Assembly (NCBI RefSeq): GCF_002086735.1
Contig: NZ_MVIJ01000003.1
Span: forward strand, 124,001-188,000
Length of the DNA stretch: 64,000 nt
Origin: Mycobacterium scrofulaceum
Lineage (GTDB): Bacteria; Actinomycetota; Actinomycetes; Mycobacteriales; Mycobacteriaceae
Direction of reading: 5' to 3'
Made by a program: the position numbers and the translations under genes. Each line of letters opens with the position of its first letter. Positions within the stretch are counted from its first letter, which is position 1. Below the pieces are notes generated by a model, which was not told the DNA's origin, did not search any database, and was given only the letters and a program-made list of their open reading frames with translations. Of the stretch, positions 24,511 to 33,059 are shown piece by piece.

Positions 24511-26112
24511 ATGCCTTTCGACCACCGTCAGCTGCGCGACAAGTGGTATAGCGCCGGTTGGTACTCCGACCGCACCTGCCTGGACGCATTCGAAGCGGGG
24601 GCGGTCGAGCACAAGGACGTGCCGTTGACTTTCATCATCGGCGATTCGGTGTCCAGTCCGACGGTATGCGAAATCCACGACCGGGCCGTGGCGTTGGCGG
24701 CGTCGTTGCAGCGGCTGGGGGTGCGCGACGGCGACGCCGTCGCGGTACAGCTGACCAATCGTGTCGAGTGTGCAGTCGCTTATCAGGCGGTGTTGTTGTG
24801 CGGGGCAGTGCTGGTGCCGATCGTGCACATCTACGGTATGGCCGAGGTGGCCTTCGTTCTCGACCAGTCGGCTGCAAAGGTACTGATCATGCCAGAGCGG
24901 CACGGATCGATCGTGTATAGCAAAAGGCTGCAAGATCTTTCGCGGATCGACTCACTGCAGCATGTCGTCATGCTAGACGCCGAGTCGGGCGAGGGCTATC
25001 TCGCGTGGTCGCAACTGGACACATCCGCCGCCCGGTACCGGCGCCCCGCAGTGGCCGCCGACGATATCTGTCTGCTGCTGTACACATCGGGCACCGCGTC
25101 GGCGCCTAAAGGTGTACAGCACACCCACAACACGGTTCTCGCCGAGCAGAGAACCATGCCGGCGCTGCTGGCCGGTAAACCCGACGACGTGTCGCTGGTG
25201 ACCTTTCCGCCGGGCCACATCGCGGGCGTCGGGTCGATGCTGCGGCCGTTGCTCAGCGGCGCCCGGACTGTCTTCATGGATGGTTGGGACCCGGCGCAGG
25301 CGGTCGAGGTGGTGCACCGTTTCGGCGTGACCTGCACTGCGGGCACACCATTTCACCTCGCGGGCATCCTTGATCTGGGTGACACCGGAGACAAGCTGGC
25401 AAGTCTGCGGGAGTTTCTGGTCGGCGCCGCACCGGTCGCCGAGGAGATCGGCCGGCGTGCTGCGCAAGCGGGGATCAGCACCTTCCGCAGTTACGGCGCC
25501 ACCGAACATCCCACCGTCACCGGCGAACACGAGGGACAGCCGCAGTGGGCCCGGCTGAGTACCGATGGAAAACCGCTCCCGGGCTCAGAGATTCGCATCG
25601 TCGGGTCCGACGGCGCGGACTGCCCGATCGGGATAGATGGCGAGGTCGTCGTGCGCGGTCCCGATCAATTCGTCGGCTACCAGGATTACGCTTTGAACGC
25701 TGAGGCGTTCACTGACGACGGTTGGTTTCGCACCGGCGATCTCGGGCACCTTGACGCCCACGGCAGATTGACCATCACCGACCGGATCAAGGACGTCATC
25801 ATCCGCGGTGGCGAGACCATCTCCTCGGGTCAGGTCGAAGAGGTGCTCAACGCACACCCTGCGGTCGCCGACGGTGTTGCCGTCGCAGCCCCGGATTCGC
25901 GTTACGGCGACGTGGTCGCCGCGGTCGTGGTGCTCAAACCCGGGTATGCGCTCAACCTCGACGACCTGCGGGCCCACTTCGCGGCATCCGGGCTGGCCCG
26001 GCAGAAGACCCCGGAACGTCTCGCCATCGTCGACGAGCTACCGCGCACGTCGTTGGGCAAAGTGCGCAAAGCGCAACTGCGCAGTGACCACTTCGGCGCC
26101 GCTGGGCGTTAG
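24511..26112 (+). CDS. Acyl-CoA ligase (AMP-forming)
   Basis: The 533-residue ligase carries LLYTSGTASAPKGVQHTH (a variant ATP loop with Ala-Ser in place of Thr-Gly), GWFRTGDLGHLDAHG, ITDRIKDVIIRGGETIS and a C-terminal TSLGKVRKAQ with the catalytic Lys. It resembles the cyclohexanecarboxylate-CoA ligase and short/medium-chain branch. It ends the operon begun by the P450 at 21606, and its stop overlaps by four bases with the stop of the minus-strand SnoaL-like gene. It probably activates the acid made by the preceding P450 and dehydrogenases. Confidence 0.88.
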   Translation: MPFDHRQLRDKWYSAGWYSDRTCLDAFEAGAVEHKDVPLTFIIGDSVSSPTVCEIHDRAVALAASLQRLGVRDGDAVAVQLTNRVECAVAYQAVLLCGAVLVPIVHIYGMAEVAFVLDQSAAKVLIMPERHGSIVYSKRLQDLSRIDSLQHVVMLDAESGEGYLAWSQLDTSAARYRRPAVAADDICLLLYTSGTASAPKGVQHTHNTVLAEQRTMPALLAGKPDDVSLVTFPPGHIAGVGSMLRPLLSGARTVFMDGWDPAQAVEVVHRFGVTCTAGTPFHLAGILDLGDTGDKLASLREFLVGAAPVAEEIGRRAAQAGISTFRSYGATEHPTVTGEHEGQPQWARLSTDGKPLPGSEIRIVGSDGADCPIGIDGEVVVRGPDQFVGYQDYALNAEAFTDDGWFRTGDLGHLDAHGRLTITDRIKDVIIRGGETISSGQVEEVLNAHPAVADGVAVAAPDSRYGDVVAAVVVLKPGYALNLDDLRAHFAASGLARQKTPERLAIVDELPRTSLGKVRKAQLRSDHFGAAGR

Positions 26113-26699
26113 TGTGACCGGACCCCGAAGTCGATGTCCGCAATGCCGGAGAACGGCGTGAAGCCGGCCTTGTCCAGCCATGACGGCGCTGCCTTATGTC
26201 CCGGTTCGGGGCGTGCCCAGTCCACCCAGGAGCCCCAGTCCTCGCGGCGCAACTTCTGTTGCAGCGTTTGCGGATGTGCGTCGGCGGCCGTGGCATAGCG
26301 CTTCGCGAATTGCTTCATCTCGGCCGGAATCCAAACGTCCTCCTCGGAACGCCACTTACCGCCGCCGGCATACTCGATGAATTGATACGAGGGGAAGTCG
26401 ATGGGCGCCCCGCCCGGCTCCGGGTTGTCGGCACGGTTGACCACCTTGTACGCGACGCGGGCGCCGTCGACGACGTACCAGACGAGCGGGCTGTAGACCT
26501 GCGGTGCCGCTCCCATCGTCCCCTCGAGGAACTTGGTGATCTCCGCCGGGCCGGTGAACGTTCCGTAGAAGTGGTCGAAGTACGTCGCGTCTTCGGTGAA
26601 CAGGTGTGCCCAGGCGTGCCAGTCCTCGAGTACCGGCCCGGTCATGAAATACCGCCGGAACTCCCGCTCGACCTCTTCGACGTCCGCCGTGGTTTTCAT
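26109..26699 (-). CDS. SnoaL-like (NTF2-fold) protein
   Basis: The 196-residue product has an NTF2/SnoaL fold pattern: an N-terminal helix (VEREFRRYFMTGPVLEDWHAWAHLF) then TEDATYFDHFYGTFTGPAEITKFL, a mixed beta-sheet, and an additional C-terminal helical extension of about 60 residues (YATAADAHPQTLQQKLRRED). Such proteins act as cyclases, isomerases, dehydratases or ring-hydroxylation beta-like subunits, so no reaction can be assigned. The ATG at 26699 overlaps the stop of the SDR at 26696 by four bases, and the long in-frame upstream extension shadows that SDR. Confidence 0.72.
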   Translation of the reverse strand: MKTTADVEEVEREFRRYFMTGPVLEDWHAWAHLFTEDATYFDHFYGTFTGPAEITKFLEGTMGAAPQVYSPLVWYVVDGARVAYKVVNRADNPEPGGAPIDFPSYQFIEYAGGGKWRSEEDVWIPAEMKQFAKRYATAADAHPQTLQQKLRREDWGSWVDWARPEPGHKAAPSWLDKAGFTPFSGIADIDFGVRSH

Positions 26700-27619
26700 C
26701 CTCCGAGCCGCAGGCCCGTGTTTCGGGTGCCGAACACGTCGGTGGCCATGATGGCGCCGAGTTTTTGTGCATCCCAGCGCTTTTCGCCATTCGAGACAGA
26801 CGCGACGGGGTGCCAGCCCTTCAGGAGCTGGAGATGTTCGCCCATCGCACGGATCACTTGACCGCTGACGTGGCCGGCCTCGGGGCTGGCCAGCCAGGCC
26901 ACCACCGGCGACCCCAGTGAGGGGTCCTTGGGGTCGAACTCGTCCTCCGCGCGCTCGTCGGGCTCGATCGGAGCCTGCGCGCCGGGCATGGAGGCCGACA
27001 TCCGGGTGCGCCCACCCGGGCTGATCGCGTTGACGGTGGCGCCGATCGACGCCAACTCCAGGCTCAGTGTCTGGGTCAGACCGACGATTGCGGCCTTGGC
27101 CGCGCTGTAATTGGTCTGCCCGAAGTGGCCGTGCAGACCGGCGCCGGAGGTGGTGTTGATGATTCGGCCGTAGACCTTTCCGCCGGATTCCTTCGATTCC
27201 GCGCGCCACTTGCGAGCGACCGCGCGGCTGGTGAGCCAGCTACCGCGAACGTGCACCCGCATCACCAGGTCGAAATCGTCGGCGGTCATGTTCCAGATCG
27301 CCTTGTCGCGAACGATTCCTGCGTTGTTGACGACGATGTCCAGCCGCCCCAGCTGCGAGTAGGCACGCTCGACGGCGAGGTCGACCTGCTCCTCGTCGCC
27401 GACATCGCTGAAGTCGGAAACAGCGGTACCACCGCGGCTTTCGATGATCGCCACCACCTCGTCGGCCACCTTGCCGGTGCCCTCGCCGGACAGGCTGGTG
27501 CCGAGGTCGTTGACGATCACGGTGGCGCCGTGCTTGGCGAGTTCGAGAGCGTGGCCCCGGCCGATGCCGTGCCCCGCCCCGGTCACCAGGGCGACTTTGC
27601 CATCGAGCAGTCCGGTCAT
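26696..27619 (-). CDS. SDR family 3-hydroxyacyl-CoA dehydrogenase (FabG/17beta-HSD4-like)
   Basis: The 307-residue SDR has TGAGHGIGRGHALELAKHGA, VNDLGTSLSGEGTG, VNNAGI and the catalytic YSAAK. The NDLG loop and the C-terminal extension resemble the dehydrogenase domain of peroxisomal multifunctional enzyme 2 and its mycobacterial relatives, which oxidise 3-hydroxyacyl-CoAs. It has no mycofactocin-type insertion. It lies between a DUF35 gene and the SnoaL-like gene in an operon with an enoyl-CoA hydratase, so a beta-oxidation step is the natural reading. Confidence 0.87.
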   Translation of the reverse strand: MTGLLDGKVALVTGAGHGIGRGHALELAKHGATVIVNDLGTSLSGEGTGKVADEVVAIIESRGGTAVSDFSDVGDEEQVDLAVERAYSQLGRLDIVVNNAGIVRDKAIWNMTADDFDLVMRVHVRGSWLTSRAVARKWRAESKESGGKVYGRIINTTSGAGLHGHFGQTNYSAAKAAIVGLTQTLSLELASIGATVNAISPGGRTRMSASMPGAQAPIEPDERAEDEFDPKDPSLGSPVVAWLASPEAGHVSGQVIRAMGEHLQLLKGWHPVASVSNGEKRWDAQKLGAIMATDVFGTRNTGLRLGG

Positions 27620-28050
27620 GGGTTCTCCTCGCTAGGTGTGAAGACTGTCAGATAGGGGCTGTCGGGATCGGTGTCGTCGACCGGGCGGAAGACGGCGGTA
27701 ACCGGCATTCCGACCCGAAGGTCGTCGAAGTCCGCGCCTTCAATCGTCGTCATCAGCCGAGGGCCTTCGGTCAGTTCGACGAGCGCGGCGACATACGGCA
27801 CTCGCTCCTTGAACGGCGCCAGATCATTCACGTAGACAGTCGAATACGTGTAAAGGGTTCCAGTTCCGCTGGCCTGTACGGGCGCAACGTCCTCGCTCCA
27901 GCAGAACGGGCAGAACGGGCGGGGGTAGTGATGGACCTTGCCGCACGCTGAGCATTCGGCGATCAACAATTGACCCTGCCTGGCGGCCTCCCAGTAGGGA
28001 GCGCTTGCCGCGTCGATGGTCGGAATGTCAGCGCGAGCCACCTTTACCAC
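27616..28050 (-). CDS. DUF35 OB-fold protein with zinc ribbon, no adjacent thiolase
   Basis: The 144-residue protein has a clear zinc ribbon, ECSACGKVHHYPRPFCPFC, followed by an OB-fold (GTGTLYTYSTVYVNDLAPFKE ... MPVTAVFRPVDD). It overlaps both neighbours in the operon. No thiolase-fold gene is adjacent, so its partner must be encoded elsewhere in the cluster; the thiolase at 10147, which lacks a DUF35 neighbour, is one candidate. Alternatively it could pair with the enoyl-CoA hydratase next to it. Confidence 0.85.
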   Translation of the reverse strand: MVKVARADIPTIDAASAPYWEAARQGQLLIAECSACGKVHHYPRPFCPFCWSEDVAPVQASGTGTLYTYSTVYVNDLAPFKERVPYVAALVELTEGPRLMTTIEGADFDDLRVGMPVTAVFRPVDDTDPDSPYLTVFTPSEENP

Positions 28051-28847
28051 CCGGTGAACTCGGTCGGTCGTTTCTCCACGAACGCCTGCACGCCCTCGGT
28101 GGAGTCGTGTGAATACGACTGGATCTCCTGTGCCATTGCCTCCGCGACGAATGCACCGGAGCGGTCGGTGTCGGGTGAGTCGTTGAGCAGCCGTTTGGTG
28201 AACGCGATCGCGGAGGTCGGCGCTCCGGCCAGCCGGCCGGCGAAGTCGGCGACCGTAGCGTCGAAGTCGGCGGCGCTGACCACCCGGTTCACCAGACCCA
28301 GCGTGAATGCTTCGGTGGCTGAGAGCTTTTCGCCGAAGAACGCCATCTCCTTGGCTTTCTGCATGCCAATGCGGCGGGGCAGTAGATAACAGCCGCCGCC
28401 GTCGACAACCAGCCCACGCTTGACGAATGACTCTGCGAAGTAGGCGTTTTCGGTAGCGATCACCAGGTCGGAGGCGTACACGACGTGGGCCCCTAGGCCC
28501 GTCGCCGCACCATGCACTGCGGCAATCACCGGTTTATTGCAGTCCAGCACGCTGGCCACCAGCTTCTGGGCGCCGTTCATGATGCGCCGGGTAGGCTCCA
28601 GCACTCGCTTCTGGCCCCGCGCGCGCCGTTCGGCGAGCGATCCAACGTCGGCGCCGGAGCAGAAGTGCTTGCCGTTGGCCCGCAACACCACCACACGTAC
28701 CTTCTCGTCGGCGTCGGCGGCGGCCAGTAGCGCGATGAGGGCATCGCGGTCGTCGGGACGTACCGCGTTGGCGGCTTCGGGCCGGTTCAGGGTGATCGTC
28801 AAGACGCCGTCCGCGATGTCGGACAAAACTGCTGCCTGCGTGTTCAT
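28044..28847 (-). CDS. Enoyl-CoA hydratase/isomerase (crotonase family)
   Basis: The 267-residue crotonase has the oxyanion-hole segments VVVLRANGKHFCSGADVGSL and AAVHGAATGLGAHVVYASDLVIATE, and a catalytic-region YFAESFVKRGLVVDGGGCYLLPR. In this last motif the Glu and Asp pattern fits hydratases only partly, so an isomerase role is possible. The stop overlaps the DUF35 start by seven bases and its own start overlaps the P450 stop by four. It likely hydrates the enoyl-CoA of the same degradation sequence. Confidence 0.87.
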   Translation of the reverse strand: MNTQAAVLSDIADGVLTITLNRPEAANAVRPDDRDALIALLAAADADEKVRVVVLRANGKHFCSGADVGSLAERRARGQKRVLEPTRRIMNGAQKLVASVLDCNKPVIAAVHGAATGLGAHVVYASDLVIATENAYFAESFVKRGLVVDGGGCYLLPRRIGMQKAKEMAFFGEKLSATEAFTLGLVNRVVSAADFDATVADFAGRLAGAPTSAIAFTKRLLNDSPDTDRSGAFVAEAMAQEIQSYSHDSTEGVQAFVEKRPTEFTGW

Positions 28848-30145
28848 GGTGTGTACGTGGCCTTCAGGTGTTTGATGCCGTTAACGAAGTTCGACCTCAG
28901 CATGACCGGTTCGCCCGCGGCGGTGATGTCAGGGTAGCGCGCGTAGAGCATCTGGAATGCCACGTTCAGCTCAAGCCGGGCCAGGTGCGCACCCAGGCAA
29001 TAGTGCGGTCCCGGGCCGCCGAAAGCGATGTGGTTGTTGGGTTTCCGCGCGATGTCGAAGCGCTCCGGCTGGTCGAAGACCGCGGGGTCGCGGTTGGCGG
29101 CGGGATACCAGACCACAACTTTGTCGCCGGCGTTGAAGGTGTGGGTGACCTCGCCGTGGGCGTCGGTCAGCGTCACGCCGTCGCGGGTCACCGTACGGCG
29201 AAAGTGGATCACCGGGCTGGCGTATCGCAGGATCTCCTCGACCGCGGTGGACACCATGTCGTCGTAGTTCGCCAACAGTCGGTCGCGCTGCTCGGGGTGG
29301 GCGCTGAGAATGAGCAGCCCGTGGGTAAGTGCATTGCGGGTGGTCTCGTTGCCCGCGCCGATCAGCAGGATGAAGAACTTCGCCAGCTCCTGGGGTGTGA
29401 GGTTTTCTTCGTCGGAGTTGACCAGTTTGCTGATCACGTCGTCGCGGGGATGGGCGATGCGGTCCTCGGCGATGCCCTTGAGCAACTCGATGAGCTGCTC
29501 GCTGATCTCGGTGACCGCGGCTCCGATGCCCGCGACGGTCTGGTCGGGTACGTACTCGGGGTCCGAGGCGCCGAGCACGATGTTGGTCGCCCGCAGGATG
29601 AACTGTTCGTGTTCGCGTGGAACGCCGAGCATGGTGTCGATAATGCGCAGCGGCAGCAGCGTGGCGAACGAAGAGACGAAGTCGCACTCACCCGTGCGCG
29701 GCATCTCCTCGAGGATCTCGGCGGTGGTCTCTTCGACCAGGCCACGCAGCTCGGAGAGTATGCGGGGGGTGAAGCCCCGCGAGACAATCTTGCGCAGCCG
29801 CATGTGTTCGGGATCGTCCATGTCGATGATGGAGCCGCGGTATTCGCGCATCTCGGCGGTCTGGTCGAAGATCTGCGTGCCCTGCCCGGAACTGAAGTCG
29901 CCGGGGCGGCGGCTGATGTCGACGACGTCGCGGTGGGCGCCGATCGCCCAGAACCCGCGGGGCCGCGGCGAGTCGGGTCGGTTGGTGCGGACGAACACCG
30001 GGCCGCCGGCCTCGCGAAGGCGCCGGTAGAGCTCGCTCCGTTCAGCCGGACGCTCCTGCCACCACCGCAGATCGATCAGTGGTGCGAACTGCTGCTCGTC
30101 GGTGTCGATCGCGCTCACAGCACCCGATTCTGGCACCCATGTCAC
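28844..30145 (-). CDS. Cytochrome P450 (CYP125/CYP142-like group)
   Basis: The 433-residue P450 has the I-helix motif LIGAGNETTRNALTHG, ExxR in VEEILRYASP, and the heme loop AFGGPGPHYCLGAHLAR. The C-terminal LRSNFVNGIKHL resembles the actinobacterial CYP125/CYP142/CYP124 group that oxidises terminal methyls of branched chains; this assignment is by memory of motifs. The GTG at 30145 gives the longest frame; a GTG at 30118 (VSAIDTDEQQF) is an alternative. It heads the minus-strand operon down to 26109. The divergent region holds the ATCTAACRTTAG motif at 30217-30235. Confidence 0.9.
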   Translation of the reverse strand: MTWVPESGAVSAIDTDEQQFAPLIDLRWWQERPAERSELYRRLREAGGPVFVRTNRPDSPRPRGFWAIGAHRDVVDISRRPGDFSSGQGTQIFDQTAEMREYRGSIIDMDDPEHMRLRKIVSRGFTPRILSELRGLVEETTAEILEEMPRTGECDFVSSFATLLPLRIIDTMLGVPREHEQFILRATNIVLGASDPEYVPDQTVAGIGAAVTEISEQLIELLKGIAEDRIAHPRDDVISKLVNSDEENLTPQELAKFFILLIGAGNETTRNALTHGLLILSAHPEQRDRLLANYDDMVSTAVEEILRYASPVIHFRRTVTRDGVTLTDAHGEVTHTFNAGDKVVVWYPAANRDPAVFDQPERFDIARKPNNHIAFGGPGPHYCLGAHLARLELNVAFQMLYARYPDITAAGEPVMLRSNFVNGIKHLKATYTP

Positions 30146-30216
30146 TTATAGGCAATGCCGGGGTGCTAGATCAGATCGGGCAATGTCTCAATATTTGTTC
30201 GCTCGCGGCACGAGTT

Positions 30217-30235
30217 ATCTAACGTTAGTGTCACT
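30217..30235. promoter_or_regulatory. Putative regulatory site, 19-bp motif shared with 41386-41404
   Basis: The sequence ATCTAACGTTAGTGTCACT occurs here and, with one changed base, in reverse orientation at 41386-41404. The core CTAACGTTAG is a perfect 10-bp palindrome. It lies 72 bases upstream of the P450 start and 27 bases before the Gfo/Idh oxidoreductase, so a regulator could act on both, and also on the extradiol dioxygenase gene. Confidence 0.6.
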
Positions 30236-30261
30236 GCAAACGGAGGAACGGAGAAGAGCAC

Positions 30262-31344
30262 ATGACTTTACGGGTCGGCATCATCGGCGTCGGGTGGGGC
30301 GCACGTGTGCAGGTGCCCGGTTTCCGGGCGGCGAAGGGCTTCGAGCCCGTCGCGCTCTGTGCGCGTACACCCGATCGGCTGGAGCGTGCGGCGGCCAAAC
30401 TGGGCATCGAACAGACCTCCACCGATTGGCAGTCTTTCGTTACCCGCGACGACCTAGACGTCATCTCGGTCGCGACTCCCACCGTGCTGCACCACGAAAT
30501 GACGATCGCCGCACTGGCGGCGGGTAAGCCGGTGTTGTGCGAGAAGCCGCTGGCGGGCGACCTCGAAGCGGCCCGCCACATGGTGCGTGCTGCGACCGAT
30601 TCCAAGCTGCCCACCGCCTGCTGTTTCGAAAACCGGTGGAACCCGGACTGGTTGGCAGTCGCCGACAAGGTGCGCTCGGGCTTTCTCGGTTCGCAGTACC
30701 TCGCCCGGGTCAGTCGCAGCGCGTCGTATTGGCATCCGAGTCATCCACTGCAGGCACATTGGATGTACGACCGCGAGCAGGGCGGCGGCTATCTGGCCGG
30801 CATGCTGGTGCACGATCTGGACTTCCTGACCAGCCTGCTCGGCCGCCCGGTGTCGGTGTGCGCGGAGGTGCGCACCAGCGATCCTGTCCGCGAACTGCCC
30901 GACGGGGGGACCCTACCGGTCACCGCCGATGACACCGCGGCACTGCTGATGCGTATGGAGTCGGGGGTGACCGTCATTTTGAGCCTCTCCGTTATGGGCG
31001 CCCACGCCGATCACTACCGCCTCGAATTGTTCGGCTCCGATGGCACCATCATCGGCGACGGCGACTTGCGTTCCGCGGCATACAGCCTCGGCGCCGCCAC
31101 CGATGCGGGATTGAGTCCCCTGACGGTGGATGAACGCGAGCCCGCGCACCCCGAGCGGTTGCCCGGGGGCCTGGCGGGTCACGCCAGCAGGGCTATGGCG
31201 CTGATGCTGCAGGACTGGCTGCCCGCGTTCGACGGTGGTCCCAGCGGCGCGGCTACCTTCGAGGACGGGCTGTTGTCGCTCGCGGTGATCGACGCCGCGC
31301 ACCGCTCCGCCGAAGGCGGAGGGTGGGAGCAGGTGCAGGTTTGA
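30262..31344 (+). CDS. Gfo/Idh/MocA-family NAD(P)-dependent oxidoreductase
   Basis: The 360-residue protein has the N-terminal Rossmann motif GIIGVGWGARVQVPGF, the CEKPLAG motif with the conserved Lys of the family, and a C-terminal alpha/beta dimerisation domain containing GGGYLAGMLVHDLDFL. Members reduce or oxidise sugars, inositols, biliverdin, or dihydrodiols; trans-dihydrodiol dehydrogenases also belong here. In a catabolic cluster with a Rieske dioxygenase a diol or cyclic alcohol substrate is possible but not shown. GGAGGAACGGAGAAG precedes the ATG at 30262. Confidence 0.85.
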   Translation: MTLRVGIIGVGWGARVQVPGFRAAKGFEPVALCARTPDRLERAAAKLGIEQTSTDWQSFVTRDDLDVISVATPTVLHHEMTIAALAAGKPVLCEKPLAGDLEAARHMVRAATDSKLPTACCFENRWNPDWLAVADKVRSGFLGSQYLARVSRSASYWHPSHPLQAHWMYDREQGGGYLAGMLVHDLDFLTSLLGRPVSVCAEVRTSDPVRELPDGGTLPVTADDTAALLMRMESGVTVILSLSVMGAHADHYRLELFGSDGTIIGDGDLRSAAYSLGAATDAGLSPLTVDEREPAHPERLPGGLAGHASRAMALMLQDWLPAFDGGPSGAATFEDGLLSLAVIDAAHRSAEGGGWEQVQV

Positions 31345-31528
31345 GATGTGCGACTAAAAATAGGCTTCACCTCGACGGTGGCGCGACCCGAATGAACTGC
31401 GTCAAGAGTGAACAACGGCGCGGCTTGCAACGTCGTGATCGCCTGCCGTTGGCTCCGACGATGTGATTGATCGTCAAGCGCAGAGGGCTGTAGTCGGGAC
31501 GTAATCAGTAGCGGAAGGGAAGTGCCCA
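31345..31528. other. Intergenic region, no gene seen
   Basis: The 184 bases between the Gfo/Idh gene and the cupin gene contain no convincing open frame or inverted repeat. An AT-rich patch (CTAAAAATAGG) lies at 31354-31364. The region presumably holds the cupin promoter. Confidence 0.4.
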
Positions 31529-32032
31529 ATGAGAGGCGGACCGTCGATCAAGCATCTCGACGACGTACCGGCTGAGGAGATGCTGCGTTATGAGTTCGCA
31601 GATGGCCGTACGGCGTCGATATGGGAGAAGTGGATTGAGCTGTCTCCCCGGTACTTCGCGTTCTGGAACAAGTGGGACCCGGGGGCCATCTCCTCGCAGC
31701 ACGGTCACACCGGCGATCACAGCAATTTCATCCTGGCCGGCGAGATCCGCTGCGGCGACGTGGTCGCCCGCGCAGGCACGCACATCATGCTTGAGTGGGG
31801 GGACGTATTCGGACCTTGGGAGGCCGGCCCGCAGGGGTGTGAACTGTATGGGTTCATCGCCGGTGAGGGACAACCGTTCGGCGGCGATACCGCCGCGTAC
31901 GAGGCACTGCTCGAGGCGCGTGGCGCCCGGTCGGTACCGTTACCGATGCCAAAAAATCTACCGCCGTGGATACGTGCCAAACTGGGTGCCTCATTCACCT
32001 CATCGATTACCAACTGGGTGGCGTCGACCTGA
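31529..32032 (+). CDS. Cupin-domain protein
   Basis: The 167-residue protein has a single-cupin pattern with a probable metal site: SQHGHTGDHSNFILAGEIRCGD supplies His and Glu-like ligands, followed by GTHIMLEWGDVFGPWEAGP as the second cupin motif. Aromatic residues in the N-terminal half (SPRYFAFWNKW) could line a pocket. Small cupins act as dioxygenases, isomerases or ligand sensors, so no reaction is assigned. GGAAGGGAAGTGCCC precedes the ATG at 31529. It stands alone on the plus strand, convergent with the SDR. Confidence 0.75.
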   Translation: MRGGPSIKHLDDVPAEEMLRYEFADGRTASIWEKWIELSPRYFAFWNKWDPGAISSQHGHTGDHSNFILAGEIRCGDVVARAGTHIMLEWGDVFGPWEAGPQGCELYGFIAGEGQPFGGDTAAYEALLEARGARSVPLPMPKNLPPWIRAKLGASFTSSITNWVAST

Positions 32033-32062
32033 GCCGCGCGGGTGTAGCGCCCGGTCGTCGGG

Positions 32063-32890
32063 TTAGTTGAGGGACGAGCCGGCATCAACCGTCACGTGCC
32101 GGCCGGTTATCGCTCGCGATTCGTCCGCCGCCAAGAATGCCACCGCGGCGGACGCATCCGTGTCAGCCCAGGTCGTAACAGGCCATGACATGGTGGAAAG
32201 CGACGCCGCGCCAACGCGATCAACGTCGAGCATGACGGGCCGATACAGCCGTCCGGCGTAGCCAGAGTCGTAGCCGTTCTCCGAACCGCTGGCGGTATTC
32301 ACCCGAATACCAAGTGGCGCAAGCTGTTTAGCTAGCATCTGCACATACTGCGAAACCATCGACTGCGCGAGTTCATACGCCGCCCCGCTGGGTCCCTGCG
32401 GCCGATCGTGGAGAGGTCCTTGCGCCGACGATGAGGGACCAGAAGCGATAAGGGACGCGCCTTCGCTCAATCGTGGCATCGCGGCGCTGAAAGTGTTTAC
32501 CACGCCGAGAAAGTCGACGTCGAACGTATCGATGAAGGCCGCGATCGGGGCTTCCGCCCGAGTTGGGGCGATGGCGGCGCTCGCGACGACGACGTCGAGC
32601 GCGCCGAGTTGCCGTACCGCGGTGTCGACTGCGATCTCCATTTCGGTTCGATCGCAGACATCGCAGCGGTACACCGCCGCTCGTCGGTCGAGCTTCTCGA
32701 TCATGCAAGCGGTGCGGTCGAGGTCTTCGCTAGTGGCGAGCGGATAGTCACACGAAGGGATGTTGTCACACAGATCTACCAACATGATGTCTGCGCCTTC
32801 GCGGGCCAAACGTAGCGCGTGGCTTCGACCCCGTCCTCTGGCTGCACCGGTCACGAGCGCCACCTTGCCTGCCAGATGTCTGCTGATCAT
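32063..32890 (-). CDS. Divergent mycofactocin-type SDR lacking the catalytic lysine
   Basis: The 275-residue SDR keeps TGAARGRGRSHALRLAREGAD and the long subfamily insertion (VDLCDNIPSCDYPLATSEDLD), but the active-site motif reads YELAQ instead of YxxxK, and NAG is changed to ASA. The Ser-rich strand LIASGPSSSAQG may still supply the serine. The loss of Lys predicts low or altered dehydrogenase activity, or a structural or sensing role. GAGGAGCGAC precedes the ATG at 32890; the frame extends to 32947 without a better start. It is not tightly linked to either neighbour. Confidence 0.8.
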   Translation of the reverse strand: MISRHLAGKVALVTGAARGRGRSHALRLAREGADIMLVDLCDNIPSCDYPLATSEDLDRTACMIEKLDRRAAVYRCDVCDRTEMEIAVDTAVRQLGALDVVVASAAIAPTRAEAPIAAFIDTFDVDFLGVVNTFSAAMPRLSEGASLIASGPSSSAQGPLHDRPQGPSGAAYELAQSMVSQYVQMLAKQLAPLGIRVNTASGSENGYDSGYAGRLYRPVMLDVDRVGAASLSTMSWPVTTWADTDASAAVAFLAADESRAITGRHVTVDAGSSLN

Positions 32891-33059
32891 GTCGCTCCTC
32901 CCCAGAGCCATCCCGCGGTCGCGAGCGTCCCGGCAGTGTCCACGCACTTCAGCCGAGGAGATGACATCTCGCTTCCTTTCTCACGCTGCACTCGGTCGAT
33001 GTGCCGCCAGATCGTCCGGTCACGTGCCCAGCGGACCTCGTATGTGAGACCGCATCGCC

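Noticed and set aside
28868..30151. A 427-codon open frame antisense to the P450 at 28844-30145
   Set aside because: High GC leaves long frames opposite real genes. The sense strand has all P450 motifs; the antisense product is low in motifs and matches nothing recognisable. The same applies to the long antisense frames at 18910-19803, 15886-16608, 21927-22763 and 49003-50391.
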